Assembly (NCBI GenBank): GCA_950022655.1
Contig: OX465579.1
Coordinates: 14,359,088 to 14,423,087 of the forward strand
DNA length: 64,000 nucleotides
Origin: Alentia gelatinosa
Lineage: Eukaryota > Annelida > Polychaeta > Phyllodocida > Polynoidae
Direction of reading: 5' to 3'
A program made the translations under genes and the position numbers. A model generated the notes under the pieces. That model made no database searches and was not told the origin of the DNA. It worked only from the letters and a program-made list of their open reading frames with translations. Shown piece after piece: positions 63,015 to 64,000 of the stretch. Within the stretch, counting starts at the first letter, position 1; each line of letters begins with the position of its first letter.

Positions 63015-63361
63015 TAATAAAGAAATTGATGAGTGTTTGGCCTGTGTCCTGGTTCGCCATCGAGTTTGGAGTGCTCAGTTATATGAACGAGGCGATAGCC
63101 AAGTGAATATATTCTGAAACGCTCCAAACGAGGTGGCGAATGGGGAGTCAGACCAAGCACGAATATATTTCTGATTTTATCTTAGCCTGGAAATATTTAT
63201 CTCTTTATCACCCGTTGAGAACGAGGTACCGTTCTCGCAAGCCCGTTGAGAACGAGTTCATAATTCTAAGGCTATGGACGTTTATTATCCACCTAATACA
63301 AGGTGTCCATAGAACGAGTTCCCAAGGTTAAGCCTATGGACATTTATTCCAGGCTAAGATA
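63015..63361 (+). mobile_element. DH-H element, copy 3, with a chimeric HP2
   Basis: HP1: GATGAGTGTTTGGCC...CGAGTTTGGAGTGCTCAG...apex CGAGGCGATAGCCAAGTG...GCTCCAAACGAGGTGGCGAA. HP2 starts TTATCTTAGCCTGG and ends TTCCAGGCTAAGATA, but contains a DH-G end in its middle (TTATTATCCACCTAATACAA, GGTGTCCATAGAACGAG at 63281-63320). Confidence 0.85.
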
Positions 63362-64000
63362 CAGACATGTATCTTTTTTTTAAAATCCTTATAGAGTGAA
63401 ATATTTCGAAATAAAGTAGTCAAGTACAACTCAACAACCACCCAAGATTGGTTTGGTGATTCATTTTGTCAAGAATGAAATATGTCGAATAAATTTCCAT
63501 GGAAATTGAGGCAACATATCCATCTATAAAGTAGAAGATTTCACTAAATGATAGAAATATGTAAAGTAGAAAACTACATGATATGCTGACTAAATGTTAG
63601 AGAGGTTGAAGAGATTAGGAAGCTCCTGAATTTGCTGCAAAAACCCAACCCTTCACTATCTGCGTGCCAATTCTATGACATTGGCAAGGTGCAGAGGACC
63701 AGTATCTTGGTGTCTTCAAGGGGTGCTATGCTGACCGTGACCAACCACTTCATACTGTAAGTCCTGGAATATATATGTATCTTCATTCAATTCCAGAATT
63801 TTCAAAATTTTCTAATCAGTATCTCACACACTAGAGCAATTTTCCCGGCAGAATACTCTGCGATGCTCCCGATTAGGCACCACCATTTAGACAATGGGTT
63901 CACAATTTAGACAAGTTTTATATGCCATAGAGACCTTATGATAGGGGTTTTGCATCGGAACGAAATCGTAGACACCCATTTCGTATTGGTACCTAATCTT
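63362..64000. repeat. mostly unassigned; repeat S copy 7 (minus) and possible P1-like start
   Basis: 63640-63745 is S inverted (CCCTTCACTATCTGCGTGCC...GACATTGGCAAGGTGCAGAG...GGTCAGCATAGC in reverse). From about 63935, GCATCGGAACGAAATCGTAG at the right edge hints at another MITE but is cut off. Confidence 0.5.

Overview
The window is eukaryotic, non-coding and repeat-dense. No complete gene can be supported. There are no prokaryotic operons, no long protein-like ORFs outside tandem repeats, many (TA)n, (GA)n and (ACAT)n microsatellites, a tRNA-derived SINE with a poly(A) tail, a 5'-truncated poly(A) LINE end and dozens of foldback DNA elements. This fits intergenic or intronic DNA of a marine invertebrate, possibly a mollusc or other lophotrochozoan; the taxon is an inference, the repeat content is seen directly.

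Layout. 1-2079 is a 60-bp satellite array that runs off the left edge. 2.1-7.9 kb holds foldback elements, a piggyBac-like element, microsatellites and one GC/CpG-rich island (about 4470-5018) that may be a first exon. 8.5-11.5 kb holds PIF/Harbinger-like MITEs, one carrying a nested LINE fragment. 11.6-14.5 kb holds two palindromic 34/35-bp minisatellites. 14.9-20.5 kb is mostly foldback elements, ending in a run of five of the same class. 20.66-22.55 kb is a 46/48-bp minisatellite whose flank is duplicated at 38 kb. 26.7-32.5 kb holds PIF-like elements and two minisatellites bounded by inverted repeats. 33-64 kb is again packed with foldback elements, a SINE, a CACTA-like element and a nested hairpin cluster at 56-57 kb.

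The main observation is a modular superfamily of about 50 'double-hairpin' (DH) elements, usually 240-350 bp. Each has a long hairpin (HP1) beside a second foldback (HP2). HP2 ends in TTAT-N4-CC type termini (TATCCTACCCC, TATCTCACCCC, TATCCACCT, TATCTTAGCC or TATATACC). HP2 often carries the motif ATGTTAAGCCTATGG, and HP1 often has an apex of the form GAGGC-N-GCCGAG. The same HP2 is joined to several unrelated HP1s, so the two modules have been shuffled. Subfamilies are called DH-A to DH-K here; these are my labels. Strand '+' means HP1 lies left of HP2. No transposase is visible, so all copies look non-autonomous.

Filled and empty sites inside the window show that several elements moved: DH-C into DH-K, a TTA-duplicating element into DH-C, a TAA-duplicating element into an older repeat, and DH-K into a duplicated segment. 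All boundaries come from reading and comparing copies by eye and may be off by a few bases.
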